From Spirogloea muscicola (taxonomy: Eukaryota > Streptophyta > Zygnematophyceae > Spirogloeales > Spirogloeaceae): DNA of 14,499 nucleotides. Numbering within the stretch: position 1 is the first letter of the stretch; each line of letters opens with the position of its first letter. Shown here one piece after another: positions 1 through 7,750 of the stretch. The position numbers and the translations under genes are program-made. The notes under the pieces are model-generated. The model saw nothing but the letters and a program-made list of their open reading frames with translations. It had not been told where the DNA came from and searched no databases. The stretch lies in assembly GCA_009602725.1 (NCBI GenBank), contig WELB01000043.1, forward strand, positions 712,267 through 726,765. The letters are read 5' to 3'.

Positions 1-152
1 GGCGGCCCGTGCCGCGGCGGCCATGGCGTCGCCGCCGCCGCCGCCGCGGCGCGAGCGCTCGCTGGCAGGAGAGAGCTGCGCCCTGAGCCTTGGGAGCTGA
101 AGCCCTGACCCCCTGACCCCCGTGAACCCCTGAACCACCTTCCTTGAGTCGC
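1..152. other. GC-rich window edge, possible gene start
   Basis: This stretch has a (GCC)n tract and a CCATGG. On the minus strand an ATG at 24-22 opens a frame that reads MAAAARAA and runs off the window. On the plus strand an ATG at 23 gives a 25-codon frame (MASPPPPPRRERS...) closed by TGA at 98-100. The minus reading is more attractive because the next gene also has a minus-strand GCCATGGCG start with a retroelement cluster close upstream. Neither reading can be confirmed. Positions 105-137 hold degenerate CCCTGACC/CCCTGAACC repeats. Confidence 0.25.
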
Positions 153-153
153 G

Positions 154-250
154 GTGCGCTTAGCGCTTCTAAGGCCCTTCCATCATTTGGCCCCTCGGAA
201 CCTTTGTCAGGCTGGCTTTTCACAGCCCTTGCCCCCATTGGGAGTGCCCC
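154..250 (+). repeat. Retroelement 3' UTR fragment (first copy)
   Basis: This piece aligns by eye with the 3' UTR of the copy ending near 6590: both carry TTTGGCCCC, a GAACCTT...GTCA block, GGCTGGCTT and then CAGCCCTTGCCCCCATTGGGAG. A short hairpin GGCTG (210-214) / CAGCC (223-227) sits in the conserved place. No coding part remains. The next copy starts within about 20 bp. Compared with the relative near 6490-6590, about ten bases just before the hairpin are missing. Confidence 0.6.
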
Positions 251-267
251 TTCCACGTCTTCTCCTG

Positions 268-830
268 GACGTGGTGACCACTGACTTGTATGACCGCTCA
301 CACCCAGCCCAGTGTGCCACCAAGGCTGGGTATGCAGTAGCTTGCGCCGCTCGGGCCAAGGAGCTAAAATACGCAGATCACGCGCGGGAAGACTGAGGTC
401 TTCCCGCTCGCCATTGATTCGCACGGGGCGGCGCTGGGCGCTCGGTGGCTCGAGCTGCTCAACCAGCTCTCACGCCACGCCATTGTCAGCCGTTTCCAAG
501 GGGAGCCGGTGGACTCCCATGCAGCAGGGTCGCTAGCGCAGGTGTACCGCATGCGCTTGGCCGTCTCGCTGCAGAGGTCTATGGCCCGCGCGCTGCACCT
601 GCGTGCAGGCAGAGCCCTCGCTGCTGCCTCTGGCTCTGGCCAGGGGACCCGCTTCCAGGAACCCAGTCTCTCTGACCTGAGGCTGCTTAGCAGGGGTTAC
701 TGAGTGCTTCGTAGCTGCTTCGTTTTGTGCTTGTTGTTCTTCGTACTTCCCTGGCCCCTTACTCGTCCCTTGTTCATTCTTTCTTGGGCTGGCTTTTTCC
801 AGCCCCTATCCTCAATGGGCGAGCCCTTAA
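268..830 (+). pseudogene. 5'-truncated retroelement copy with a frameshift
   Basis: The copy begins inside the coding region at the LDVVTTD motif and ends with a type-A 3' UTR. It encodes DVVTTD, then KELKYADH, then a terminal part with PLAIDSHGA, AGSLAQVYRMRLAVSLQRS and SDLRLLSRGY, stopping at TGA 701-703. An extra T near 393 makes a TGA after HARED and puts the rest in another frame; the downstream frame resumes with EVFPLAID, matching DEF.PLA.D of other copies. The 3' UTR has a 7-bp hairpin GGGCTGG (786-792) / CCAGCCC (799-805), followed by TGGGCGAGCCC. It is clearly a dead fragment. The order of motifs matches the copies at 1090-1835 and 6598-7350. Confidence 0.7.
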
Positions 831-840
831 TCATTTCTTC

Positions 841-931
841 CTTTCTGTGCGCTTCAGCACTTCCCGCCCCTTTGAAGCTTGTTCACTTCTTCTTTCTAGG
901 CATGGCCAATCACAGCCATCGCCCTCCCTGA
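841..931 (+). repeat. Degenerate retroelement 3' UTR fragment
   Basis: The string CCCTTTGAAGCTTGTTCACT, then TCTTCT, then GGCATGGCCAATCACAGCC can be aligned with the 3' UTR at 6513-6567 (CCCTTCGAACCTTGTCA...GGGCTGGCTTCTCATAGCCC). The hairpin is decayed. It fills the gap between the copy ending near 830 and the one starting at 942, so this cluster has almost no unique spacer. The similarity is imperfect. Confidence 0.45.
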
Positions 932-941
932 AACCCTTGTT

Positions 942-1089
942 TAGCTATTCAGATTTGCATCTACTGACTAGAGGTTACTGAGAGTTCGCTTACTGCTGTC
1001 TCAGTCCTTAGCACTCCGGCTCCTTCAGACCTTGTCTATTCTTTTGGGCTGGCCTCCCCCAGCCACCGGTTAATCTGGCCGCGCTTGCT
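942..1089 (+). mobile_element. Very short type-B retroelement 3' end
   Basis: Only the last codons remain: SDLHLLTRGY in the frame ending with TGA at 979-981, then the complete type-B 3' UTR. Hairpin GGCTGG (1047-1052) / CCAGCC (1059-1064). The copy stops sharply at GCGCTTGCT (1081-1089), and the next copy starts at 1090. Over these 148 bp it differs from 1688-1835 at about nine positions by eye, so the type-B subfamily is fairly young. Confidence 0.7.
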
Positions 1090-1835
1090 GCTTGTTTAGC
1101 GACCTCTGCGTGATGGCTCGTGGTTTTGAGCGGGTCGGCTGAGCAGCTTATTTGTGGAGGCCGGTGACACTGAGGCGCTCGAGAATACCAGCATCATGCC
1201 TCCGACCGCTGGGGCGGATGGCCGCCTCCACACCCGGCGTTCCGATCTCGTCGCCAGCGCGCTCGGCGGGGGGCCTCGGCTCATTGCCGACGTCGTCACG
1301 ACTGAACTCTTTTGATTTCAGAAGCGCCGAACGCTCGTCGGAGGAGGCGGGCTACGCAGTCCGCCAAGCGGCAGGCGCCAAGGAACGGGAATACTCGGAT
1401 CACCTGGTGGGAGACGAATTTGTCCCACTCGCCATAGACGTACACGGCGCCTTTGGCGCAGCATGGCTTGACCTGCTTCACCGCCTTGCGAGGCGAGCAG
1501 CGGCCCGCCGACACGAGCAGCAGGGCGAGCAGCCTGGCTTCAATGTCGCCGGGTCCCTCGCCCAAGTCTTCCGGATGCGCTTGGCCATCTCTTTGCAGCG
1601 GTTTCTTGCCTTCGCGGTCCACTTGCGTGCAGGCCGCGCTTTGGCGGCGGCCTCCGGCTTCCGTCAGGGCGACGTCTTTCCGCCTGCTAGCTATTCAGAC
1701 TTGCATCTACTGACTAGAGGTTACTGAGAGTCCGCTTGCTGCTGTCGCAGTCCTTAGCACTCCGGCTCCATCAGACCTTGTCCATTCCTTTGGGCTGGCC
1801 TCTCCCAGCCACCAGTTAATCTGGCCGCGCTTGCT
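1090..1835 (+). pseudogene. Type-B retroelement copy, longest of its type
   Basis: The coding part starts near a degenerate DL..R region. It continues with AGADGRLHTRRSDLVA and GGGPRLIADVVTTE, then a stop (TGA about 1312-1314) and a frame change. The second half is open from about 1340 to TGA 1725-1727 and contains EREYSDH, GDEFVPLAIDVHGAFGAAW, QPGFNVAGSLAQVFRMRLA, RAGRALAAASGFRQG and SYSDLHLLTRGY. The 3' UTR has hairpin GGCTGG (1793-1798) / CCAGCC (1805-1810) and ends at GCGCTTGCT (1835); sequence beyond is unrelated to other copies. Beyond RRSDLVA and ADVVTTE, the PD-(D/E)XK nuclease reading is inferred. Stops and frameshift make it non-functional. Confidence 0.7.
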
Positions 1836-3063
1836 CTCTTAGCAGCAGGTGATGTACATCTGTGGATGTATTTGCCTTTGTACTTTGCCACTCAGGCCCC
1901 TCCCAGCTCTCAAAGTTCACGCCATTTCCTCCTTGCTGGATCGCGAGGGGCTGGGAAAAGCCAGCCAACAGAAGGTTTTAACGGCTCCGAAGGAGCTGGA
2001 AAGAGCAAGAGCTGTCCATTTCTAATCAGTGTGTTCACTCGAGGGTGCTGAAGTCCCCAATTCAGCCGGCGCTCACAAATTTACCTTCGGTCCCCCTCAG
2101 CATACGACTTCCCTTTATGTAGCCCACTCCTCTGCACTGGCTTGGAGCAAAGCTGGCTCAGCCCCCTTGGCCCCGTGGGGAACGAAGGCACCTGCAGTGC
2201 GAGGGAGGCTCTTCCACAGGGGCAGCGGGGTGGCCGTGCCAGGCCAGCTCACAAGTTGGAACGCGGCTCAGGGGGGGGGGGATGGTCAGACAAACACGAA
2301 ACAACTGATCTGACAACTAGCAACTGCTGTTGCGGATGACCTCTCAGTGAAGCCGCAGCCGACAGCCAAAGTCTGGAGGTGTAGGTGATAGCGCTTGCAT
2401 TACTTGCCACCAGGCACGCTGCACCCTTGACCTGTCCGCTTTTGCAGGGCATTGCTGGTATCCAGCTGCTATGAATGCACACCCCAGCCTCTCTCAATGC
2501 TTGGCATAACTTGCCTAAAGCCAGGCCCCTTGCTGTGAGCTTGCCTCGTCGAGCTCGAATCTTCAACTGTGATGTCATCCGTCCCTGTTGCACGACACAG
2601 CTAGCCTCCAGACGCCACTGCGTCTCTGCGCTGGTGGTTTCTGGACACTGCTCTCTGTATCATGCTATAGATCATCTAGCTCCCCAAAGTTGTCGATCAA
2701 AGAATACAACTTGGAGCTGCTTGGAGCAGCACGAGCTGATACTTCAGCACGGATTTCTGCTCCCTCTGATGTGCTTGGTTGACAAGCACGATAAATTCCC
2801 AGGGGGACCTCATGGCCCTGCAGCACTTACTGGACCCCCTACTGGGCGGTAGAATGCAAGGGTGCCCAAACTACTGAAAATACCCCTGCCACGAACACCA
2901 CTAGAAAGTACCCGTGAATAAAGTCTCACCAGTGAGGAAAGTCCAACTGCGGAGAATGATTGCATGCAGAAAGAGGCAGTGGACTTCAAATCCCTAAGAC
3001 TGGTACATTGGCTTGACTGAGTGTTCAGGACTTCGTGGGCCTGAATGTCGTGCACTGGATCAA
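1836..3063. other. Gene-free stretch; 3' flank of the DUF300 gene
   Basis: No frame here shows family motifs or sensible codon use, and no retroelement fragment is recognisable. The right part should hold the 3' UTR of the minus-strand DUF300 gene, which stops at 3064, but I found no TGTAA (the usual green-algal poly(A) signal) on the minus strand here. Positions 2271-2281 are a run of 11 G's. The 14 bases after 1835 (CTCTTAGCAGCAGG) may be the original insertion target of the first cluster. Confidence 0.5.
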
Positions 3064-5490
3064 CTAGCTGCGTATTTTCTGCAGAGTCTCCTTGTCTTCC
3101 GCAAAGGCCTGCAGGTACTCCTCAACCTCCTTCTCCTCCTTGGTCTTCTCCTTGCCCTTTTTGGGGGCGAGCTCTGGGGGCCGGTACTCGTCCACCGAGA
3201 AGGCATGGTAGTGGGCCATGGCGAAGAAGAGCATCTCCACACAGATGAGGAAGTTTTGGACAGCTTCCTCGACCTCAGGTACGCTGTAAAACCAGGTGTC
3301 TGTGTGCAGGAACTGTGACCAGGCAAGCAGGCTGATGACGAGGCCCTGTCAGTGATCACGGCAACCAGTAGGCATGCTTCAGAAAGGCAGCACACTTGCT
3401 ATGTAGCACAGGATGAGTCACAACCATTCCACACGGTAAGACATCTGCATGTTCAACTACCTGACTGTGGTGCTTGCAAGGCTTTGCATGTTACCATACC
3501 GCAGCTCCCCGGTGCCAGTTGGGCGTGGCCACTAAAGTGGGTAGCAACAAGTACACAGGTTTGGACAAATCACTGACCTGCCAAAAGGAGAAGAAGACAA
3601 CGCCCTTGACACATAGCAGCTTGGCAAGCGGCTTGTGGGGCGCCAGCTCCGGAGCAAAAGCATGATAGCAGAAGAGGAGGGTGTACACCGCCAGAGATAC
3701 AGAGGCGTTGAGGAGGAAGTTGATGACCACTTTTGGTACAAGCGTATATTTCCCGTTCGCTTGGAGTACAAGGACAACTACTGAGAGCACAGGCCGGATG
3801 AGCACAAACTGCCACACCCAGGTATGTAGACGCTGCAGCAGCCTCATGTCCAAGTGCACCTCAGTGGACTGCAATAGTCATAGAGCTACATGTGAAAAGC
3901 AATGCTGCAGTGAAGAGGTGTCCTGATGTTGGATTTTGTACAAATTGGCCATTGATGCTTGCACTAGGCCACTCACCACTTATGGTCAGAAGCAGCTAAA
4001 GCTCATTCCTATTGACAGATTCCGATTCACAAATGTGCCCTGGCCTCCTCAGGTAGCTTCGTCACAACAGCCAACCAAAAGACCTTTGGTGCCACGCTAC
4101 CATGCACACTGCTTGACAATTTCTCCTCACTTCGAAAGTTTCTCCTCACTTGAAAAAGGTTGACAGGGAAGGCGTGGTGGATGGTCCTTCCTTTCATGCC
4201 ATCTGGTATTGTCTTACTTCCAGGAGACACGCCCACATAGCTGTACATTAGGTCGACGAATTTGGCAATGACCTGCAATTGATCCGTATCGTTGCTTGTA
4301 TCAGGATACAGGACCACCAGCTAGCACTTGTTTGCAACATAAGATCCAAAAGTAGCAAATGCATCTAAGGCATGACAGGTTATAGCCTTATCGGTGCATG
4401 CAGTGGCATACGATCTTATCATCAACAATGACAAGTAACCCAGGGCTGTATCGGAGCTCTGACCAATGCTTCATAGCACTCCTTTAAGGCATCAAGTAAT
4501 GTGGAAAAGAACTCCCCTTCTGGCATCTCCACAAGCCCTGTGAACAGGAAATATCTCACATCAGTAGCTATTACTGAAAACGGCAGAAGTGTCGGTGCAC
4601 AACTTGCAGCGCAAGCAGCAGAACAGATTGTTCAGCTTTCTGCATGCAGTCTCATAAGCTAGAAGATGCATCTCACAAGCCAAAGGTCTTCGGAATTCTG
4701 GTACCAATAAAGGATGTCACGGCATAAACAGGGGCCATGAGGATAATAATGATGATTGCCATCTGTCCAATGATTGGAGACCCAAGCGTAAGTCTCAAAG
4801 CAGATGATTACGGCTGGTCAAAATTCCTCCCAGTAAGTCACCTTGATGACTGCCTGCTCGGGGCTCAGTCATACTCAACTCGTAAGCAGACAGATACACG
4901 AAGCTGCGAGACGTCTATGCTGCAGGCACCATCTTCTCGCTCCTTCTTTACGAGGACTTAGTGAAGGTAACACTGGACACAAGCCGACGAACCTGCTCAC
5001 GTCGATTGCGTAGGTATTGCAGGTGGAAGCTGATGAGCTGGCTGCGACAACGCCAGAGGTAAGCTTCCTGACATGTATTTTGCTCTGGAGCTAGTGTTGC
5101 GATGCAATGAGAACGGTTACTACGTGGCCATGCAAGCAACTCTACTCCACAAAGGATAAGGGGTGAAAGTTCGACTCCGACTGGCACCAACTCTCCTTCA
5201 GCGTTTCGGTGAGCCAGTGTCCTCTGCTGTGATGCACTTTGGCAGCCATAGCTCGTGCCGCTAGCGTTCATGCCGGCGAGACAAGGCAAGGTCCGACTGG
5301 CTCTGGCTGTGCGGCGGCCACAGACAGAGGGGACAGGAGGCGGGACCTGCTGAGGTGCGCGGCAGTGAGGGCGCAGGCGCCCGCGGCGAGGAGCGTGAAG
5401 GAGCGGGCGTCCCGCGGGAAGGCCCGCGCCACGTCCCACAGCGAGAAGGANCGCGCGGCGGACTGACGGCCGGCGGCTCCCCGGCGCCAT
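3064..5490 (-). CDS. DUF300 / TMEM184-LAZ1-Ost-alpha family membrane protein
   Basis: Seven exons on the minus strand: 5490-5347, 5041-4993, 4762-4705, 4537-4464, 4272-4150, 3868-3578 and 3345-3064. All introns are GT-AG and all phases agree, giving 339 residues. Motifs of the family (Pfam Solute_trans_a) appear in order: HLQYLRNRREQ after helix 1; MAIIIIILMAPVYAVTSFIG (65-84); DALKECYEAL joined to VIAKFVDLMYSYVG; KGRTIHHAFPVNLF; LHTWVWQFVLIRPV; ELAPHKPLAKLLCVKGVVFF joined at FWQ to GLVIS; and AVQNFLICVEMLFFAMAHYHAFSVDEYRP split over helix 7. The tail is lysine/glutamate rich. Seven helices are expected. Relatives include animal Ost-alpha/TMEM184 and plant LAZ1, linked to solute transport or vacuole and vesicle membranes; the substrate here is unknown. 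The start has a strong context (GCCATGGCG). The N at 5451 must be an extra base for exon 1 to stay in frame. Confidence 0.9.
5451..5451. other. Ambiguous base N, probably an extra base
   Basis: With N counted, the ATG at 5490 reads into a frame lacking family character, while the next frame (SFSLWDVARAFPRDARSF, then the hydrophobic helix FTLLAAGACALTAA) has no ATG. Dropping N joins the two and leaves exon 1 with 143 bases, exactly the phase (2) needed for the acceptor at 5042. Confidence 0.8.
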
Positions 5491-5571
5491 GGCGGGGCGG
5501 AGCCTGGTGCGCCCTGCAGCCCCGACCGACAGCTCGTGATGGCGCTTGCCTTCGTTCTCATGCTCCTCGTT
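5491..5571 (-). promoter_or_regulatory. Short 5' flank of the DUF300 gene
   Basis: Only about 80 bp separate the DUF300 start codon from recognisable retroelement sequence. The flank is GC-rich and on the minus strand contains CCGCCCCGCC directly before the ATG, like a GC box or GC-rich leader. I see no TATA box. Either the core promoter is inside this short piece or it lies in the retroelement cluster. Confidence 0.35.
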
Positions 5572-5702
5572 TGCAGCTTCCCTCTGCCTCGTCTGGTGTC
5601 CAGTTGTGTGGGTTCTCGTTTCGGCACCCTTTTTGGCTTTGGTTTTTGTCCATTCATTTTGGGCTGGCGTTGCCAGCTCCTCTTCTCAAAGGGCGAGCCC
5701 TG
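5572..5702 (+). repeat. Type-A retroelement 3' UTR fragment
   Basis: Aligns with the 3' UTR at 7207-7347: GCTTCCCTCTGC, then TTGGCTTTGG, then GTCCATTC and the hairpin. The stem is GGGCTGGC (5661-5668) / GCCAGCTC (5672-5679) with a GTT loop, followed by AAGGGCGAGCCC. No coding sequence of this copy remains. It is the first element of the second cluster and lies about 80 bp upstream of the DUF300 start. Confidence 0.6.
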
Positions 5703-5734
5703 CCCTCCCGTTTCACAGCCACTGCCTTTCACGG

Positions 5735-5805
5735 CCCGCAGCCACGGGCAGCAGGGCGAGCAGCCTGGCTACAATGTCGCCGGGTCCCTCGCCCAAGTTT
5801 TCCGG
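5735..5805 (+). repeat. Internal fragment of a type-B copy
   Basis: About 70 bp almost identical to 1507-1575 of the long type-B copy, encoding GQQGEQPGYNVAGSLAQVF. It is cut at both ends: the following ATGCGCTTGGCC of the type-B copies is missing and different element sequence begins. Since it lacks a 3' end it cannot be a simple insertion; a recombination or deletion event is more likely. Confidence 0.6.
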
Positions 5806-6590
5806 CGGTCCACCGGCTCTTGGGCCTCCTTCCCCCCTGCCTCGTGGGCGTCCCCGAATGCGAGTGCGGTGCCCGACACGGTGATCCTGCGGAGCTGGCC
5901 GCCCACATGCTCCGTTGCGCCCACGGGGGGGAGCGGACCGCTTCAGAGGGCCGACGGACTCCACACGCGCCGCGTCGACCTGGTGGCGTCCACGACGGGC
6001 GGTGGCGGGCGCATCATTGCCGATGTGGTCACCACTGATGTGGTCGACCGCTCCAACCCGGGGCTTTCTGCCTCGCGGGCTGGCCACGCTGCGGCAAAGG
6101 CCGCTCGCAGCAAGGCGGCCTAACACGCCGACCACCCGGCTGCCGACGAGTTCGTCCCCCTGGCTGTGGACGTGCATGGGGCTCTCGAATCCCACTGGCT
6201 CGACCTGTTAGCCAGGCTTGCACGGCGCGCTGTGTCCCGCAGGCGCGATGAGCCGGCTGACTTCAACGCCGCTGGCTCGTGGGCTCAGGTGTATCATAAG
6301 CGCTTGTCCGTCTCCCTCCAGCGGTCCATGGCCCACGCCTTGCATCTGCGTGCTGGCCGTGCTCTCGCTGCGGCCTCCGGCTTTCGTCAGGGGGATAGTT
6401 TACAAGCAGCTAGTCTGTCGGATGTGAGGCTCCTCACTCGTAACTACTGTGTGGTCCATCCTCCCCCGTTCTGCCATAGCCTCTTCAGGCCCCGCAGTCG
6501 CTGCTTAGCTCGTAGTTTGGCCCCTTCGAACCTTGTCAATTCTTTTCGGGCTGGCTTCTCATAGCCCTTGCCCCCATTGGGAGAGCCACT
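5806..6590 (+). pseudogene. Retroelement copy reaching furthest 5', with zinc motif
   Basis: The left part encodes PECECGARHGD...AAHMLRC, a C-x-C...H-x3-C arrangement, in one frame (cysteine codons from 5859). The frame breaks at a run of seven G's (5925-5931). The next frame gives RADGLHTRRVDLVA, GGRIIADVVTTDVVDRSNP, then a TAA stop at 6121-6123 where other copies read K-x-x-x-YADH. It is open again through DEFVPLAVDVHGA, GSWAQVYHKRLSVSLQRS and SDVRLLTRNY. The usual terminal TGA is changed to TGT, so translation would enter the 3' UTR. About 30 residues between the zinc motif and RADG, present in the copy at 6598, are missing. The hairpin GGGCT (6548-6552) / AGCCC (6563-6567) marks the 3' end. 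In non-LTR retrotransposons of the R2/NeSL type a zinc knuckle precedes a restriction-like endonuclease; the match here is by layout only. Confidence 0.65.
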
Positions 6591-6597
6591 TCTTCTT

Positions 6598-7350
6598 CCC
6601 ATGACCTCCTGCGCGACGGTATGCAGGGGGTGTTTTCGGAGGCGGGCTTCAATGTTACGGTAGAGAACTCCTCAATCATGCCCATTCAGCTGGGCGCGGA
6701 CGGCCAGCCCCATACGCGACGCGCTGACCTGGTCGCCATCCCTCCCGGCGGCGGTCCCCGCATCATCGCTGATGTGGTGACAACAGACTGCATCGACTCC
6801 GCCAACCCCACCAGATCGGCGTCGTTTGCAGGGCACGCGGTCGGCCAGGCGGCCCGCGGCAAGGAGCGAAAATACGCTGATCACCCGGTGGGGGATGAGT
6901 TCGCGGCCCTGGCGATGGATGTACACGGGGCTTTCGGCAGCCGCTGGCTGGATCTCATTCAGCGGCTTGCTCGCCAGGCCATTGACAGGCGGCCGGGTCT
7001 GCCAGGGGCGATGCCCGGCTTCAACGCCGCCGGGTCGCTCGCACAAGTCTTCCGCATGCGCCTGGCCGTATCGCTTCAGCGCTCCCTTGCCCACGCCGTC
7101 CATACGCACGCAGGCCGTGCTATGGCCGCCGCCTCTGGGTCTCGGCGGAGCGCCTTTTTCCCTGCAGCGAGCTACTCAGACCTGATGTTGCTCACTCGTG
7201 GGTACTGAGCTTTCCTCTGCATCGTTTCTGTGTTCTGCAGTATGTTGTAGTGTAGTCCTTTCTCCGGCTCCTCTTGCCTTGGCTTTGGACATTGTCCATT
7301 CTTTTTTGGGCTGGCTTTGCCAGCCCCTCTTTTCTATGGGCGCGCTCTTC
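6598..7350 (+). mobile_element. Best preserved retroelement C-terminal module and 3' UTR
   Basis: An uninterrupted frame runs from about 6600 (HDLLRDGMQGVFSEAGF) to TGA 7206-7208, roughly 202 codons. The ATG at 6621 is internal, because the copy is 5'-truncated and its true start is absent. Motifs in order: GADGQPHTRRADLVA, GGGPRIIADVVTTD, GKERKYADH, DEFAALAMDVHGAFGSRWLD, AGSLAQVFRMRLAVSLQRS, HAGRAMAAASG and SDLMLLTRGY. The pattern D...DVxxxD...K is what a PD-(D/E)XK nuclease core would look like (inference). No reverse transcriptase domain is present. The 3' UTR (7209-7347) has a perfect 8-bp hairpin, GGGCTGGC (7308-7315) / GCCAGCCC (7319-7326), then ATGGGCGCGC. The next copy starts at about 7353. 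Confidence 0.7.
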
Positions 7351-7352
7351 CT

Positions 7353-7619
7353 TTCCGGATGCGCTTGGCCATCTCTTTGCAGCGGTCCCTTGCCTTCGCG
7401 GTCCACTTGCGCGCAGGCCGCGCTTCGGCGGCGGCCTCCGGCTTCCGTCAGGGCGACGTCTTCCCGCCTGCTAGCTATCCAGATTTGCATCTACTGACTA
7501 GAGATTACTGAGAGTTCGCTTGCTGCTGTCTCAGTCCTTGGCACTCCGGCTCTTTCGGACCTTAAACATTCCTTTGGGCTGGCCTCTCCCAGCCACCGGT
7601 CAATCTGGCCGCGCTTGCT
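7353..7619 (+). mobile_element. Short type-B retroelement 3' end
   Basis: Begins at TTCCGGATGCGCTTGGCC, which lies inside the coding region of the long type-B copy (near 1570). It continues in frame as FRMRLAISLQRSLAFAVHLRAG...ASYPDLHLLTRDY to TGA 7509-7511. The 3' UTR carries GGCTGG (7577-7582) / CCAGCC (7589-7594) and ends at GCGCTTGCT (7611-7619). It is very similar to 1569-1835. The 5' edge lies only a few bases after the preceding copy's 3' end. Confidence 0.7.
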
Positions 7620-7698
7620 TTCCGCCTGCTAGCTTTTCAGACTTGCATCTACTGACTGGAGGTTACTGAGAGTCCGCTTGCTGCTGTCTCAGTCCTTA
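7620..7698 (+). mobile_element. Minimal type-B fragment, 3' end replaced
   Basis: Starts at TTCCGCCTGCTAGC, directly after the GCGCTTGCT end of the previous copy. It includes the last codons, the stop (TGA about 7667-7669) and CTGCTGTCTCAGTCCTTA. It then departs from the type-B sequence before the hairpin. Positions 7699-7750, which follow, are not recognised. Confidence 0.6.
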
Positions 7699-7750
7699 CT
7701 CTTGCGAGACCAAACACAGAAGACCAACTTTACCGGAGCCGGGCTTTACC

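Noticed and set aside
105-137. Telomere-like CCCTGACC/CCCTGAACC repeats
   Set aside because: Too short and irregular to be a CCCTAAA array.
2249-2593. 114-codon minus-strand frame
   Set aside because: No recognisable motif, crosses the 11-G run, no splice or start context; treated as chance.
4290-4430. Possible C/D snoRNA in DUF300 intron 4 (TGATGA and CTGA with TTGT/ACAA ends, minus strand)
   Set aside because: The C box lacks the leading purine, the terminal stem is only 4 bp, the distance between boxes is long and no guide match can be tested.
5155-5200. tRNA-like B-box (AGTTCGACTCC) followed by CACCA
   Set aside because: The flanking bases do not form a T stem, no A-box or acceptor stem fits, and it lies in a DUF300 intron.
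5536-6123. 195-codon open frame starting near 5536 as a gene
   Set aside because: It crosses three different retroelement fragments and mixes their frames; it is a chance reading through the cluster.
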